This document shows, piece by piece, positions 17,949 to 27,149 of a stretch of 64,000 nucleotides of DNA. Location: NCBI GenBank assembly GCA_002968845.1, contig PVBG01000009.1:124001-188000 (forward strand), written 5' to 3'. Position 1 is the stretch's first letter. Every line of letters begins with the position of its first letter. The translations under genes and the position numbers were made by a program. The notes beneath the pieces were generated by a model. The model had not been told where the DNA came from and ran no database searches. It saw only the letters and a list, made by a program, of their open reading frames with translations. Source of the DNA: Neorhizobium tomejilense. GTDB taxonomy: Bacteria > Pseudomonadota > Alphaproteobacteria > Rhizobiales > Rhizobiaceae.

Positions 17949-19502
17949 TTGACCACATTTGCTGATCTTGGCCTGAGCCAGAAAGTCCTCTCCGCTGTCA
18001 CAGACGCGGGTTATACGATCCCCACGCCCATCCAGGCAGGGGCGATCCCGCATGCTCTGCAGCGCCGCGATATCTGCGGCATCGCCCAGACCGGCACGGG
18101 CAAGACGGCCTCCTTCGTTCTCCCGATGCTGACGCTTCTGGAAAAGGGCCGCGCCCGCGCCCGCATGCCGCGTACGCTGATCCTCGAGCCGACCCGCGAA
18201 CTCGCCGCCCAGGTCGCCGAAAATTTTGAAAAATACGGCAAGAACCACAAGCTCAACGTCGCGCTTTTGATCGGCGGCGTTTCCTTCGACGACCAGGACC
18301 GCAAGCTGGAACGTGGCGCAGATGTGCTGATCTGCACGCCCGGGCGCTTGCTCGACCATTGCGAGCGCGGCAAGCTGCTGATGACCGGCGTCGAGATCCT
18401 CGTCATCGATGAGGCCGACCGCATGCTCGACATGGGCTTCATCCCGGATATCGAGCGGATCGCCAAGATGATCCCCTTCACCCGGCAGACACTGTTCTTC
18501 TCGGCCACCATGCCGCCGGAGATCCAGAAGCTCGCCGACCGCTTCCTGCAGAATCCGGAGCGGATCGAAGTTGCCAAGCCTTCGTCGACCGCCAAGACGG
18601 TGACGCAGCGCCTCGTCGCTTCGCACAACAAGGACTACGAGAAGCGCGCCGTGCTGCGCGATCTCATCAAGGCCCAGGACGACCTGAAGAACGCGATCAT
18701 CTTCTGCAACCGCAAGGTCGACGTCGCCGATCTGTTCCGTTCGCTCGAGCGGCATGGCTTCTCGGTTGGCGCGCTGCATGGCGACATGGACCAGCGTTCG
18801 CGCACGACGATGCTGCAGAATTTCCGCGACGGCAATATCCAGCTGCTGGTCGCCTCCGACGTTGCCGCACGCGGCCTCGATCTTCCGGATGTCGGCCACG
18901 TCTTCAACTTCGACGTACCGATCCACGCGGAGGACTATGTCCACCGCATCGGCCGGACGGGCCGCGCCGGCCGTTCGGGCCGCGCGTTTACCCTCGTCAC
19001 CCGCTCCGACACCAAATATCTCGCTGCCATCGAGAATCTCATCAACGAGAAGATCGAATGGCTGAACGGCGACATTTCCGCCCTTCCGGCGCCGATGGAA
19101 AGCCATGAGAGCGAACGTGGTGGTCGCAAGGGCCGGGATCGTGATAAGGAGCGCGGCCGCGGCAGACGAAGCGATTCGGGACGTGCTGATTCTGGGCGCG
19201 GGGATTCGAGTCACAAGGCTGACACGAAGATTCAAGATAATCCGATTGAAGCAGTCGAAGAGGCATTTGTGGAAGCTAGGGTGGAAACCGTGAAACCGGA
19301 ACGCAAGGCAGACAGGAAGCCGCAGAACAGTGGCGGCAACCGCAACTCGCGGCCGACACCTGCCCCGGCACCCGCAAACGACGACAATCGCGAGCGTCGC
19401 CAGCGTTACCACCGCGATCACGACGACGGCCCTACCCCGATCGGCTTCGGCGACGATATCCCGGCTTTCATGCTGATCGTCGCAAACGGCGGCAAGGCTT
19501 AA
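17949..19502 (+). CDS. DEAD-box RNA helicase (RhlE-like)
   Basis: About 517 residues from a TTG start; no better ATG exists. Motif I is AQTGTGKT, motif II DEAD is in VIDEADRMLD, motif III is SAT, and motif VI is HRIGRTGRAGR. After about residue 375 comes a charged, Arg/Gly/Ser-rich tail typical of RhlE-type helicases, used for RNA binding. Likely roles are ribosome assembly or RNA decay at low temperature. The 17739-17948 spacer holds a GCCGGC inverted repeat without a T run. Confidence 0.92.
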   Translation: MTTFADLGLSQKVLSAVTDAGYTIPTPIQAGAIPHALQRRDICGIAQTGTGKTASFVLPMLTLLEKGRARARMPRTLILEPTRELAAQVAENFEKYGKNHKLNVALLIGGVSFDDQDRKLERGADVLICTPGRLLDHCERGKLLMTGVEILVIDEADRMLDMGFIPDIERIAKMIPFTRQTLFFSATMPPEIQKLADRFLQNPERIEVAKPSSTAKTVTQRLVASHNKDYEKRAVLRDLIKAQDDLKNAIIFCNRKVDVADLFRSLERHGFSVGALHGDMDQRSRTTMLQNFRDGNIQLLVASDVAARGLDLPDVGHVFNFDVPIHAEDYVHRIGRTGRAGRSGRAFTLVTRSDTKYLAAIENLINEKIEWLNGDISALPAPMESHESERGGRKGRDRDKERGRGRRSDSGRADSGRGDSSHKADTKIQDNPIEAVEEAFVEARVETVKPERKADRKPQNSGGNRNSRPTPAPAPANDDNRERRQRYHRDHDDGPTPIGFGDDIPAFMLIVANGGKA

Positions 19503-19509
19503 CACTTCC

Positions 19510-19923
19510 GTGTTCACGCCCGGCGTTGATTTCCCTGGCGTCGGCGCCGGGCTGGTGATTCTGCGCGACGACGGCAAGGTTCTGCTTTGCCGTCGCCTGA
19601 AGGCGCCGGAAGCGGGCTTCTGGAACATTGTCGGCGGCAAGGTCGATCCGATGGAACCTTCCTCGGAAGCCGCCCGCCGCGAGGCGGAGGAAGAAACCGG
19701 CCTCACCATCGGCAAGGTCGATTTTCTCTGCATGGCCGAAGAGATCATCGAGGCCGACCGGCAGCACTGGGTGTCGCTGATCTACGTCACCAGGGATTTC
19801 ACCGGCGAACCTTCGCTCACGGAGCCCGACAAACTGTCGGACATCGGCTGGTTCGACCCTCACAACCCGCCTCTGCCGCTTTCGGCCTTTTCCGCCAAGG
19901 CCTTCGCGCATCTTCCAAAATGA
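19510..19923 (+). CDS. NUDIX hydrolase
   Basis: About 137 residues from a GTG, seven bases after the helicase stop, so probably translationally coupled. The Nudix box is intact (GGKVDPMEPSSEAAR, then REAEEETGL), fitting G-x5-E-x7-REUxEExGU. The substrate may be a nucleoside diphosphate derivative, possibly an oxidised nucleotide, but nothing in the sequence decides this. Confidence 0.88.
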   Translation: MFTPGVDFPGVGAGLVILRDDGKVLLCRRLKAPEAGFWNIVGGKVDPMEPSSEAARREAEEETGLTIGKVDFLCMAEEIIEADRQHWVSLIYVTRDFTGEPSLTEPDKLSDIGWFDPHNPPLPLSAFSAKAFAHLPK

Positions 19924-19935
19924 ACTCAAGCGAAA

Positions 19936-19959
19936 GCCGCTCCGGAAAACCGAAGCGGC
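19936..19959 (+). terminator. Stem-loop after the NUDIX gene
   Basis: A 10-bp stem with one mismatch (GCCGCTCCGG / CCGAAGCGGC) closes on AAAA, just after the stop codon. There is no T run, so it may stabilise the 3' end rather than terminate. The rest of the 19960-20102 spacer shows no gene. Confidence 0.4.
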
Positions 19960-20102
19960 CGACTTGATGAAATCATTTTGACAGAATTTCCGGACGCGAC
20001 CCTGGTCGAGATTCGGCAGCCCACGCCCCTCAATACGAGGCGAACCTACGCGCTTCACATTCTGTCCAGCAAGATGCGAAATCTAGCACTCAGGATCGAA
20101 GT

Positions 20103-20429
20103 TCAGGATTTGGAGTTGACGCGCACTGCGGCCTCGAAAGCCAGCCGCACCCATTTGCGCATCTCGTCGGGATCATCGAAGGCTTCTTCAGGCACCGACC
20201 AATAGGGCATCAGCACGGTTTTTCCCTTCTTTCCTTCATAAAACCATTGCTTGGCACCGGCGCCTTCGAATTCCGGCGCACTGACCGCATCCACCTTCAG
20301 CATGATCTCGCCGCGCAGATCGATCGCGACGATCAAACCATCGTGATAGATGCCCTTGCCGCCGAACATGCGGCGGATCGAGACCGGGCCGAGCCCCTCG
20401 AACATTTCCTCGATGTCGGAATTGTCCAT
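20103..20429 (-). CDS. TfoX N-terminal domain protein
   Basis: About 108 residues matching the TfoX N-terminal domain (RRMFGGKGIYHDGLIVA, then WFYEGKKGKTVLMPYW). The DNA-competence regulator TfoX has a second domain that is absent here. Single-domain homologues are common in rhizobia and have no assigned function. It starts four bases after the stop of the MoeA/MobA-like gene, so it is the last gene of that operon. Confidence 0.82.
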   Translation of the reverse strand: MDNSDIEEMFEGLGPVSIRRMFGGKGIYHDGLIVAIDLRGEIMLKVDAVSAPEFEGAGAKQWFYEGKKGKTVLMPYWSVPEEAFDDPDEMRKWVRLAFEAAVRVNSKS

Positions 20430-20433
20430 TCGC

Positions 20434-22068
20434 CTACCTTTTCAAAATCCCGCCGGCGGCCGTCACCGCCTCCGGCGTATCCACGTCCAGATGCGCGGCG
20501 GGACCGATATCCACGTCGATCACCGAAAGTCCGGAGTTTTCGATGATTGCACGGGCTCCGACATCGCCTTCCAGCCGCAATACGGCATCGAACGCGATTC
20601 GCGGGAGAATGATCGGGTTGCCGCGCTTTCCATCCGAGACCGAACGGACCACGACACCGCCGCCGGCCTGCCGGAAGGCGGCGATCAGCATGTTCAGATG
20701 CTCCGTGGTGACGCCCGGCATGTCGGCTAGCATGACCAGGATGCCGTCCTTCTGGGCCAGTTCCGGATTGGAGAAACCGGCAACCAGCGAGCTTGCCATG
20801 CCGGAGGCATAGTCCGGATTGAAGTGAGAGCGGATGCCGAGGCCGGACAGCGCCATCTCGATCTCGACGCGCCGATGACCGGTTACGGCGATGACAGGCG
20901 AGGCCTGCGACGCCAGCAGGATACCGGCGGTGCGGCGGACAAGCGGAATGCCGTCGAACTCGGCGAGCAGCTTGTGCGGGCCGTCCTTGCCCATGCGCCG
21001 CGCCTGGCCGGCGGCAAGCATCAGGGCACCGACAGACAATGTCGCCGCCTTTTCCGCCGTGGCATCGCGCGGACGCGGGCGGGTCGGGATTTCCATCAAC
21101 AGGCCGCCGACGCCCATGCCGGTGATATCGAAGGAGGTCGGCGTCTCGCCGGCCATCAGCCGGTTCAGCACCCAGTCGAAACCGTTTTCCTTCGGGGAAC
21201 GCGCGCAGCCCGGCGCACCCAGCACCGGGACCTTGCCGATCCGCCCGAGAACTAGCAGATTGCCGGGGTCAACGGGCATGCCGACCTGATCCACCTCACC
21301 GCCCGCGCGGCGGATGGCGGCCGGAATGACGTCGTCGGGATCGGCCACAGCCGAGGCGCCGAAGACGATAATCATAGCCGGCTCATTAATTTCCCCCGGC
21401 CGAAGCTGCTGAAGAACCTCGGTAAGGCGGTCAGTGGAATGGGGAATGCGGATCTCTTTTATTAGCCGGCTACCGGATGGCGCCAACCTCTGCTCCAGCA
21501 GCTTGGCGGTGCGGTCCATGACCGACACTTTTAGCGAGGCAAGCTCCGTCGCGACCAGCGTCACCGCACGGGGACTGAAGGCCTTTACCTCGAAGGCGAC
21601 CGACTTTGCCAGCAGCGCCACGGCTTCCGCGACCTTTGCTCCGCCAACGGCAAGCGGAATGATCTTCACCGTCGCCACCATGTCGCCAGCGCGCACCGCC
21701 ACATGGTCGGCAAGGCAGGCGAGCGTGATCGCCGGATCGATGCGGTTCAGGGCGTCCACCACCGTCTTGTCGGCGACAAAAAGCCCGTCCACCCTGGCAT
21801 AGATGTTGACGCGGCCGGTCGTCGCCTCCGAGAAACGCAGATTGTCCGGCGCGATCGCATCGGCGATCGCCTGGGCCGCGTCGTCCTCCAGCATGTCGCC
21901 GGGATCGAGCCGGACCGCGACGACGGATGCGACGCCTTCTTCCGAAAGTCGGGCGATATCCTCCCGCGACAGCATCTGCCCCTTAGACATGCGGCCGGCG
22001 GCCAGCCTGATACTGTGCGCCAGCACCACGCCTTCAGCTTCGCCGAGTTCGAACGTCCCGTATCTCAT
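20434..22068 (-). CDS. Molybdopterin-binding / MobA-like nucleotidyltransferase fusion
   Basis: About 544 residues. The first part (to about residue 340) is a MoeA/MogA-like molybdopterin-binding region. The C-terminal part is a MobA/MocA-type nucleotidyltransferase with LMLAAGQARRMG as the NTP loop and LADMPGVT as the metal-binding motif. MocA-type enzymes add CMP to the molybdenum cofactor for xanthine or CO dehydrogenase-type enzymes. ATG 22068 lies four bases after the XdhC stop; the longer frame upstream overlaps that gene and is not used. Confidence 0.83.
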   Translation of the reverse strand: MRYGTFELGEAEGVVLAHSIRLAAGRMSKGQMLSREDIARLSEEGVASVVAVRLDPGDMLEDDAAQAIADAIAPDNLRFSEATTGRVNIYARVDGLFVADKTVVDALNRIDPAITLACLADHVAVRAGDMVATVKIIPLAVGGAKVAEAVALLAKSVAFEVKAFSPRAVTLVATELASLKVSVMDRTAKLLEQRLAPSGSRLIKEIRIPHSTDRLTEVLQQLRPGEINEPAMIIVFGASAVADPDDVIPAAIRRAGGEVDQVGMPVDPGNLLVLGRIGKVPVLGAPGCARSPKENGFDWVLNRLMAGETPTSFDITGMGVGGLLMEIPTRPRPRDATAEKAATLSVGALMLAAGQARRMGKDGPHKLLAEFDGIPLVRRTAGILLASQASPVIAVTGHRRVEIEMALSGLGIRSHFNPDYASGMASSLVAGFSNPELAQKDGILVMLADMPGVTTEHLNMLIAAFRQAGGGVVVRSVSDGKRGNPIILPRIAFDAVLRLEGDVGARAIIENSGLSVIDVDIGPAAHLDVDTPEAVTAAGGILKR

Positions 22069-22072
22069 GGCG

Positions 22073-22768
22073 TCACCCCGCGGTGACGAGATCGCGCCGG
22101 CGGAACGCCTGGACGATCTGGGCCAGCGTGGCGAGCGCGATTTCGGCAGGGCTCGCGGCACCGATGTCGAGGCCGATCGGAGCGGCTATACGGCCGATCT
22201 CGTTGTCGGTGCGGCCCATTTCCTTCAGCCGCTCGACCCGCTTCGCATGGGTTTTCCGGCTGCCGAGCGCGCCGACGTAAAAGCACCCGACCCGCAGCGC
22301 TTCGGAGAGCGGGAAATCGTCGATCTTCGGATCATGGGTGACGGCCGCCAGTGCCGTATAGGCGTCGAGCGGATGGTCCTTCAGCACGTCTTCCGGCCAG
22401 TCGGCGATCAGCTCGACACCCTCGAAACGCTCCTCGGTCGCGAAAGCCGTGCGCGGATCGATGATCGTCAGGTCATATCCGGCGACCGGGGCCAGTCTCG
22501 CGAGTGCCTGGCTGATATGGACGGCGCCGATCACCACGATGCGCGGCGGCGGCAGGTGCACGTTGAGGAACAGCGACCGGCCTTCGACCTCGACAGTCCC
22601 CGCCTTGCCGCTGCGAAACGCCTTGGCGATCTCCTCGTCGAGCGGACCGGAGGCGGCCTCGCCCTCAAGGACGACCCGCGTGTCATCGCTGGCAAGATCG
22701 GTGACGACCACGGCAGCCCTGCGGGAGCGCCTTGCGGCGTTGAGTTTCGTCAGTACCTCGAGCTGCAT
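22073..22768 (-). CDS. XdhC C-terminal Rossmann-domain protein
   Basis: About 231 residues. The C-terminal half is the XdhC Rossmann domain (VVIGAVHISQALARLA, then FYVGALGSRKTHAKR). XdhC proteins insert sulfurated molybdenum cofactor into xanthine dehydrogenase-type enzymes. The family's usual N-terminal domain is on the preceding gene, so the protein is split. The start at 22768 overlaps the upstream TGA by one base (TGATG), giving tight coupling and the expected equal dosage. Confidence 0.85.
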   Translation of the reverse strand: MQLEVLTKLNAARRSRRAAVVVTDLASDDTRVVLEGEAASGPLDEEIAKAFRSGKAGTVEVEGRSLFLNVHLPPPRIVVIGAVHISQALARLAPVAGYDLTIIDPRTAFATEERFEGVELIADWPEDVLKDHPLDAYTALAAVTHDPKIDDFPLSEALRVGCFYVGALGSRKTHAKRVERLKEMGRTDNEIGRIAAPIGLDIGAASPAEIALATLAQIVQAFRRRDLVTAG

Positions 22769-23094
22769 CAGCCGAGCCTTTCCACATAAACGCGGATCCG
22801 GCCGCCGCAGGACAGGCCGACCCGCCACGCGGTCTCGTCGGCAACGCCGAATTCCAGCATTTTCGGAGCGCCGCTCTCGATGACGTCGAGCGCCTCCGTG
22901 ATGACAGCGCCTTCGACGCAGCCGCCGGAGACGGAACCTTCGAAATTGCCCTCACCGTCGATGACGAGATGGCTGCCGGTCGGCCGCGGAGCCGAGCCCC
23001 AGGTCTCGATCACGGTTGCAATCGCCACGTTGCGGCCGGCCTGCTTCCAGCTCTCGGCGGTCAGCAACGGGTCCAGAATTTCGGAAACAGTCAT
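22768..23094 (-). CDS. XdhC/CoxI N-terminal domain protein
   Basis: About 108 residues with the CoxI/XdhC N-terminal signatures SVSGGCVEGAV and GLSCGG, each holding a conserved cysteine. It complements the separate Rossmann-domain gene downstream. Such split pairs are known beside cox-type molybdenum hydroxylase genes. Its start overlaps the CoxE stop by four bases (ATGA). Confidence 0.85.
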   Translation of the reverse strand: MTVSEILDPLLTAESWKQAGRNVAIATVIETWGSAPRPTGSHLVIDGEGNFEGSVSGGCVEGAVITEALDVIESGAPKMLEFGVADETAWRVGLSCGGRIRVYVERLG

Positions 23095-24380
23095 GCGACC
23101 CTCCTCATGTCCAAATAGCGCCGCGGGTCCGCGGCCTTTGTATGATCATCCGACAATGCAATCGCCAAATCGGCAAGCGAGCGCAGGTTATGGACGGCGC
23201 GAAACTCGTCCACATGCGGCAGCATGGCGCGTACGCCGCGCGCCCGGGCCTCGAAACCATCGAAGCGCAACAGCGGGTTCAACCAGATCAGACGGCGGCA
23301 GGAACGGTGCAGCCGGTCCATTTCCCTTGCCAGTTCCTCGACGCCCTCCCGCTCAAGGCCATCGGTGATCAACAGCACGACGGCGCCCTGCCCCAGCACG
23401 CGGCGGGACCAGAGCCGGTTGAATTCGGCAAGCGTCGCGCCGATCCGCGTTCCGCCGGACCAGTCGCGCACCGCATCCGTGCAGCCCGACAATGCTTCGT
23501 CGGGATCGCGGCGGCGCATCTGGCGGGTGACGTTGGTCAGCCGAGTGCCAAACAGGAAGGTATGTACCCGGGTGCGTTTTTCGGTCAGCGCATGCAGAAA
23601 ATGCAGGAAGATGCGGGTGTACTGGCTCATCGAGCCGGAAATGTCGGCAAGCACGACCAGCGGTGGCGGCGCGGTCTTGCGTTCGCGGAACCGCGGCAAG
23701 ATGAGATCGCCGCCGCTCTTCATCGCCTGGCGCATGGTGGCGCGCGGGTCGATCCTCGGCGGGCGGCTGGACGGCCGGAACCGCCGAGTCGCCACCTTGT
23801 CCAAGGGCAGAGCGAGCTTGACCAATTGGCGCCGGGCTTCGGCCAGTTCCGCCGCGCTCATCTGGGCGAAATCCATGCGCTTGAGGATTTCGCCGGCAGA
23901 GGTCGTGAAGCGGGAGTCCACTTCGATCTCCGGCGGTTTCTTGCGGTTCGGGGTCTCCGGTTGGTCGGCGGTCAGCGCCTCGCTGACGCGGGTGGCGCCA
24001 GCCTTCTGCTTTTCCCTTTCGCGATTGTCGACAGCCTTCGGCGACATCATCGCAATCATCTTGCCGACCAGATCGCGGGAACGCCAGAACAGGCGAAAGG
24101 CCTCGTCGAAGACAGGCTGGTCCTCGTGGCGCTTGACGAAGACGGCCGACAGCGCCGCGTGGAATTCCTCGCGCGAACCGATGCCGATCGCATCGACCGC
24201 GGCAATCGCGTCGCCGGCAGCGGCCGGCCCGGTCTTCAGCCCGGCACGGCGCAATACACGCGAAAAATAGACGAGATTGTCGGCGAGCCGGCCATCATCG
24301 CCAGACCTCCCCACACCGAACCCTGCAATGCCGGCCGGAACCGGGGGCACGATCATTCCGTCGTCGCTCAAGCCTGCCAT
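23091..24380 (-). CDS. coxE: CoxE-type VWA domain protein
   Basis: About 429 residues with a C-terminal von Willebrand A domain. The MIDAS residues are visible: DISGSMS, the threonine of SGGTRIG, and the Asp of LLITDGLE. CoxE works with the AAA ATPase CoxD to mature the copper-molybdenum or related active site of CO dehydrogenase-type enzymes. It starts five bases after the MoxR-type gene with AGGGG upstream. The symbol rests on family and on the coxD-coxE-xdhC order. Confidence 0.82.
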   Translation of the reverse strand: MAGLSDDGMIVPPVPAGIAGFGVGRSGDDGRLADNLVYFSRVLRRAGLKTGPAAAGDAIAAVDAIGIGSREEFHAALSAVFVKRHEDQPVFDEAFRLFWRSRDLVGKMIAMMSPKAVDNREREKQKAGATRVSEALTADQPETPNRKKPPEIEVDSRFTTSAGEILKRMDFAQMSAAELAEARRQLVKLALPLDKVATRRFRPSSRPPRIDPRATMRQAMKSGGDLILPRFRERKTAPPPLVVLADISGSMSQYTRIFLHFLHALTEKRTRVHTFLFGTRLTNVTRQMRRRDPDEALSGCTDAVRDWSGGTRIGATLAEFNRLWSRRVLGQGAVVLLITDGLEREGVEELAREMDRLHRSCRRLIWLNPLLRFDGFEARARGVRAMLPHVDEFRAVHNLRSLADLAIALSDDHTKAADPRRYLDMRRVA

Positions 24381-24385
24381 AGCCC

Positions 24386-25315
24386 CTATCCCGCTGCCAG
24401 AAGTTCGGCCTTCACTTCGGAAAGCACGCGCTCGCCCTCGCCGCCTTTGATGCGGGCGATATCGTCCTGATATTTCAAGAGCGTTCCGAGCGTATCGGCG
24501 ATCGTTTCCGGATCGAGCGCGATCCGGTCGAGCTCGGTCAGCGCCGTCGCCCAGTCGATGGTTTCAGCGACGCCCGGGTTCTTGAAGAGATCGACTGTCC
24601 GCAGCCTCTGCACATAGGCGACCACCTGCCGCGACAGGGTTTCGGAGCATTGCGGCACCTTGCGGCGGATGATCTCCAGTTCCTGTGCCGCATCCGGATA
24701 ATCGACCCAGTGATACAGGCAGCGCCGCTTCAGCGCGTCATGGATTTCGCGGGTGCGGTTGGTGGTGATGATGACGATCGGCGGCTCCTCGGCCTTGATC
24801 GTCCCAAGTTCCGGGATCGTCACCTGGAAGTCGGACAGCACTTCCAGGAGGAACGCTTCGAAGGCCTCGTCCGTGCGGTCGAGCTCGTCGATCAGGAAGA
24901 CCGGCGCCGGACCACCCGGCTGGCCTAGCGCCTGCAGCACCGGCCGGCGGATCAGGTGGCGTTCGGAAAACAGATCCGCCTCGATGCGCGTGCGATCCTT
25001 GACGCCGGATGCTTCCGAAAGCCGGATGTCCAGCATCTGGGCCGGATAATTCCATTCGTAGACCGCCGAGGAGATATCGAGGCCCTCGTAACACTGCAGC
25101 CGGATCAGCGGCCGGTTCAAGGCCTTGGCCAGCGTCTTGGCGATCTCGGTCTTGCCGACGCCGGCTTCGCCCTCGAGGAAGAGCGGGCGCTTCATCTTCA
25201 GCGCCAGGAAGATCACCGTGCCGAGCGAGCGTCCGGCAAGATAATCCTCGGCGCCCAAAAGCGCGATCGTCTCGTCGATCGAGGTCGGTAGAGCGCTCGT
25301 TTTTCCTTCAGGCAT
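24386..25315 (-). CDS. MoxR-family AAA ATPase (CoxD-like)
   Basis: About 309 residues. Walker A is GEAGVGKT and Walker B is VFLIDELDR, with an ITTNRTREIHDALKRRC sensor and arginine-finger region. With the VWA protein downstream it forms the usual MoxR/VWA pair, which acts as a chaperone for metal-cofactor insertion. ATG 25315 follows AAGGG. It lies 24 bp after the flavin reductase gene. Confidence 0.88.
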   Translation of the reverse strand: MPEGKTSALPTSIDETIALLGAEDYLAGRSLGTVIFLALKMKRPLFLEGEAGVGKTEIAKTLAKALNRPLIRLQCYEGLDISSAVYEWNYPAQMLDIRLSEASGVKDRTRIEADLFSERHLIRRPVLQALGQPGGPAPVFLIDELDRTDEAFEAFLLEVLSDFQVTIPELGTIKAEEPPIVIITTNRTREIHDALKRRCLYHWVDYPDAAQELEIIRRKVPQCSETLSRQVVAYVQRLRTVDLFKNPGVAETIDWATALTELDRIALDPETIADTLGTLLKYQDDIARIKGGEGERVLSEVKAELLAAG

Positions 25316-25339
25316 AATCACACCCTTTCAGACGGCATC

Positions 25340-25840
25340 CTATAAGCTGCGAAAGCCGCGATCCAGATAGATGAGCGAGGGGTTCGCCTCGCCGAAATGC
25401 ATGGCCTTCACCTCGCCGAACATGACGAAATGGGTCGAAACCCGTTTTATGTCGGTCAGCCGGCAATCGAAGCTGACGACGGCATCGGCCAGCACCGGAG
25501 CGCCGGTCACCAGCGTCTTCCAATTTCCGAGCGCAAACCGCTCCTCGGCGGGAATGCCGCTCAGGCCCGCAAACCCCGTCGCCAGCGCCTGATGATGCGC
25601 CGCCAGCGAATTCAAAGCAAAGACGCCGCTCCTCTCGAAGATGGCATTGCTCGCGTTGCTGCCGTTCAGGCAGACGAGCACGGTCGGCGGGTTGTCCGAG
25701 ACAGAACAGGCTGCCGTCACCGTCACGCCGCGCCGCACGCCTTCGAATTCCGTCGTCACAACCTGGACGTGGCCAGCGTATCGTGCCATGCCGTTCCGGT
25801 AGTGGACGGGATCGAGGAAAGGCTGGTCCGTCAAAGGCAT
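25340..25840 (-). CDS. Flavin reductase family protein (FMN-binding split barrel)
   Basis: About 166 residues of the flavin-reductase (RutF/HpaC/DIM6) family, with VTVTAACSVSDNPPTVLVCLN and the downstream FALNSLA segment forming the FMN site. Relatives pass reduced flavin to a monooxygenase; none is next to it. It opens the minus-strand operon that continues into the MoxR gene, so it might serve as an electron supplier for the maturation set, but this is speculative. Confidence 0.85.
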   Translation of the reverse strand: MPLTDQPFLDPVHYRNGMARYAGHVQVVTTEFEGVRRGVTVTAACSVSDNPPTVLVCLNGSNASNAIFERSGVFALNSLAAHHQALATGFAGLSGIPAEERFALGNWKTLVTGAPVLADAVVSFDCRLTDIKRVSTHFVMFGEVKAMHFGEANPSLIYLDRGFRSL

Positions 25841-26014
25841 CTCTTGAAAGGCATCGGAGGACTGCTGTCAGTCCCGCATTACTCTTCGAGATATGGTGGC
25901 AAAAACCCTTGATGTCCACCGGAGTTGCGGCTTTTTACTTCGACAAGCCGATTCTCTTTGACGGCTGCGATCAGAAAGCTAAATGTCGCTTCAAGAAAGA
26001 ATCCCAGGAAAAAC

Positions 26015-27088
26015 ATGACAGCACGACGTTTCATCATCGCCGGACTGCTGGCTTCGTTTCTAGGATGCGGATCGGCACCGGCGGCAGTGATCGGGGTGGT
26101 CGCGCCGCGCTCCGGCCCATACGCACCGCTTGGCACCCAAGTCTTTCAGGGCGCACGCGCGGCAGCGGAGGCGGGCGGCGACACCGTCGTCGAGATCGAT
26201 GAGAGCTGCGATGAAAACGGTGGCGCTACCGCCGCCAAGGGCCTCGCCAACGCGAAAGTGTCCGCCGCGGTCGGTTTCCTCTGCGTCGAGACGCTATCCA
26301 CCGCGTTGCCGCTGCTAAAGGCCGCACAGATCCCGGCCATTACCGTCTCGGTGCGCTCGAAAATCCTGATGGAAGACACGTTGCGCAACGGCTGGCCGTT
26401 CTTCCGCATGGCGCCAGCCGAAGGCGACGAGGCGGAGAAACTGTCCGAAACCATTCTCAGCATCTGGAAGGCGGAGCCGATCGCGCTGGTCGAGGACGGC
26501 ACGATCTACGGCCGCGAGCTCGCCAGCGCCATCCGTCAGCGCCTCGAACCGATGGGCATCACGCCGATCTTCACCGACACGTTCCGGCCTGGCCAGGAGC
26601 AGCAGGTGGCGCTGGTGCGCCGGCTCGCCAAGGCGGGCGCGAGCCATGTGTTCGTCGGCGGCGACCGCAACGACATGGCGATCATCGCCCGCGACGGCGC
26701 TTCGGAGAACTTTCCCCTCACCTTGCTTGGCGGCGACAACCTGCGTGCGGCCAACCGTCCGGTGCCCCTGCGCGAGGGCGTCCTGGCCGTCGCCCTCCCC
26801 GACTATGCCACCCTGCCCTCCGCGGCAGCGGCCGTCGCAGCCCTGCGCGCGAAAAATATCGACGCGGACGGTTATCTGCTGCCGGCCTATGCCGCGACCG
26901 AACTTGTTCACCAGGCGGTGACCGCGGCGGCAGGCCAGCCGCTGGCACAGACGATCGGCAGCCGCTCCTTCAACACCGTGATCGGCCCGATCGCCTTCGA
27001 TCGCGGTCATGAACTGAGGGACAATCCGTTCCGCCTGCTCGAATGGCGGGGATCCACGTTCATCCTCTCGCGTCCGGCGACAGACTGA
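26015..27088 (+). CDS. Periplasmic branched-chain amino-acid-type binding protein
   Basis: About 357 residues. A signal peptide (about 1-24) precedes a type I periplasmic binding fold of the LivJ type (VAPRSGPYAPLGTQVFQGA, then VEDGTIYGRELA). No ABC permease or ATPase is adjacent, so it is an orphan receptor or serves a distant transporter. ATG 26015 with AGGA upstream is chosen; a longer frame would add an unlikely N-terminus. A cysteine near the signal end (FLGCG) is not a good lipobox. Confidence 0.82.
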   Translation: MTARRFIIAGLLASFLGCGSAPAAVIGVVAPRSGPYAPLGTQVFQGARAAAEAGGDTVVEIDESCDENGGATAAKGLANAKVSAAVGFLCVETLSTALPLLKAAQIPAITVSVRSKILMEDTLRNGWPFFRMAPAEGDEAEKLSETILSIWKAEPIALVEDGTIYGRELASAIRQRLEPMGITPIFTDTFRPGQEQQVALVRRLAKAGASHVFVGGDRNDMAIIARDGASENFPLTLLGGDNLRAANRPVPLREGVLAVALPDYATLPSAAAAVAALRAKNIDADGYLLPAYAATELVHQAVTAAAGQPLAQTIGSRSFNTVIGPIAFDRGHELRDNPFRLLEWRGSTFILSRPATD

Positions 27089-27149
27089 CGATTGTTCCGC
27101 CCGCGCCGCAATGTTAGAGGGACCGTCGACAACCGGAGACTTTCGACCC

